This document shows positions 63,377-64,000 of a DNA stretch of 64,000 bases, piece by piece. The DNA is from Hygrocybe punicea (lineage: Eukaryota > Basidiomycota > Agaricomycetes > Agaricales > Hygrophoraceae). Each line of letters opens with the position of its first letter. The first letter of the stretch is position 1. The stretch is from NCBI GenBank assembly GCA_963556145.1, contig OY744471.1, forward strand, positions 2,659,590 through 2,723,589, given 5' to 3'. The translations under genes were made by a program, and so were the position numbers. Under the pieces are notes generated by a model that made no database searches, was not told where the DNA came from, and saw only the letters and a list, made by a program, of their open reading frames with translations.

Positions 63377-64000
63377 GGCTGTAGATGTGAACAGTGGGCC
63401 AAATGGGGGGCGAAATGGGGTGGATATGGTTGGACATGTCGAAAACTGTGTTTGAATGTGTTTTCCTGCACAGTTACCATGGAAACAGCAATGAGGGGCA
63501 TACCTGGGGGTGCACAGGCTAAACCTGTTCTTCTTCTGTGTTTCATGACCAAAGTGCGATTGGCATTCCATGTTGCATCAGGAAAAACACTATAGCTCTG
63601 AGACACTCTAAGAGTGTCTCAGAGTGTCTCAGAGTGTTCAGAGCACCAGAGCTCTCAGGGTAAAGACATTCCTGATGCCTCATTGTGGCTGGAGACATTA
63701 GCAGGCTATGAGCTCAGCTGACTGCCCTCACCTCAACAACGATTATCCAGGGACGTTCATAGATCGATAACCCAATTTGGTGGCTGCTTGCACCTCGACC
63801 CCTGCAGATGCTTCCCAGGCCTTGGATTCGTCTCCACGATTGCATAGCACCCATTTCAGGCGCAAAGAGTCAAGGTGGGTACTCAATTGTCTCTATTTTC
63901 TGACAGCCTTTACTAACAAATTCTTCCGCTAGGCACAACATCATAGACACACCCCCAACACTATCAATAATGGTGCAGAATGGCGGCAGCGGCAGCTTTC
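63377..64000. other. Right edge: short tandem repeats and possible exons
   Basis: GAGTGTCTCAGAGTGTCTCAGAGTGT with an upstream inverse (CTCTGAGACACTCT) at 63596-63640. Possible plus-strand exons ...LPRPWIRLHDCIAPISGAKS (to about 63872, followed by GTGGGT) and HNIIDTPPTLSIMVQNGGSG (after CGCTAG at about 63934) suggest a gene running off the window. Not identified. Confidence 0.3.

Overview
The window looks like nuclear DNA from a mushroom-forming basidiomycete (Agaricomycetes). Coding regions are broken by roughly 50-60 bp GT-AG introns. Two conserved eukaryotic genes sit on the right: an INO80-subunit gene like IES6, and a PUF6/PUM3-type pumilio gene. The rest is dense mobile DNA of fungal types: Helitron, Ty3/gypsy, solo LTRs, hAT and Tc1/mariner MITEs, and foldback elements. 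One 100-bp run of N lies at 63119-63218.

Main result: positions 10457-55927 (45.47 kb) read as one giant CACTA-like element. Its outer ends are CACTACACGC and GCGTGTAGTG, its terminal inverted repeats are about 2.04-2.09 kb, and it is flanked by the 3-bp duplication ATA. The two flanks carry the halves of one minus-strand gene (N-terminal half right of 55930, C-terminal half left of 10454). An uninterrupted homologue of that gene is carried inside the element at 16384-16979, so the split can be checked against it. I recognise no CACTA transposase inside.

Layout. 1-9336: decayed, AT-rich Helitron (DUF6570-like region, HUH Rep, PIF1 helicase, ubiquitin-protease-like tail), interrupted by a 1.67-kb solo LTR and a 567-bp mariner-type MITE. 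9954-10456: 3' half of the split gene. 10457-12544: left terminal repeat. 13230-18300: cargo genes (basidiomycete family protein, WD40 protein, SAP-like homologue, TE-protein remnant). 18494-20724: exons split by a hAT MITE. 20816-21813: a minus-strand reading region. 21830-41459: one plus-strand JmjC (KDM3-like) gene, disrupted by a MITE, a 9.7-kb gypsy retrotransposon, a 1.65-kb solo LTR and a 5.36-kb foldback element. The gypsy, LTR and foldback elements have 5-bp target-site duplications and the MITE has the TA expected of mariner elements. 41840-52445: coiled-coil WHPDKF-motif protein, a basidiomycete family gene hit by a third solo LTR, an LRR-like protein, a membrane protein and two unknown genes. 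53885-55927: right terminal repeat. 55931-57300: 5' half of the split gene. 58228-61353: divergent IES6 and PUF6 genes, the undisturbed host chromosome. 61384-64000: foldback element, palindromic repeat, gap and hAT end.

How the parts relate: the inner insertions nest inside the giant element, so they entered after it assembled or travelled as cargo. Several reading frames contain single in-frame stops in otherwise well-conserved coding sequence, so much of the cargo is probably decaying. All assignments come from reading the sequence; no similarity search was run.
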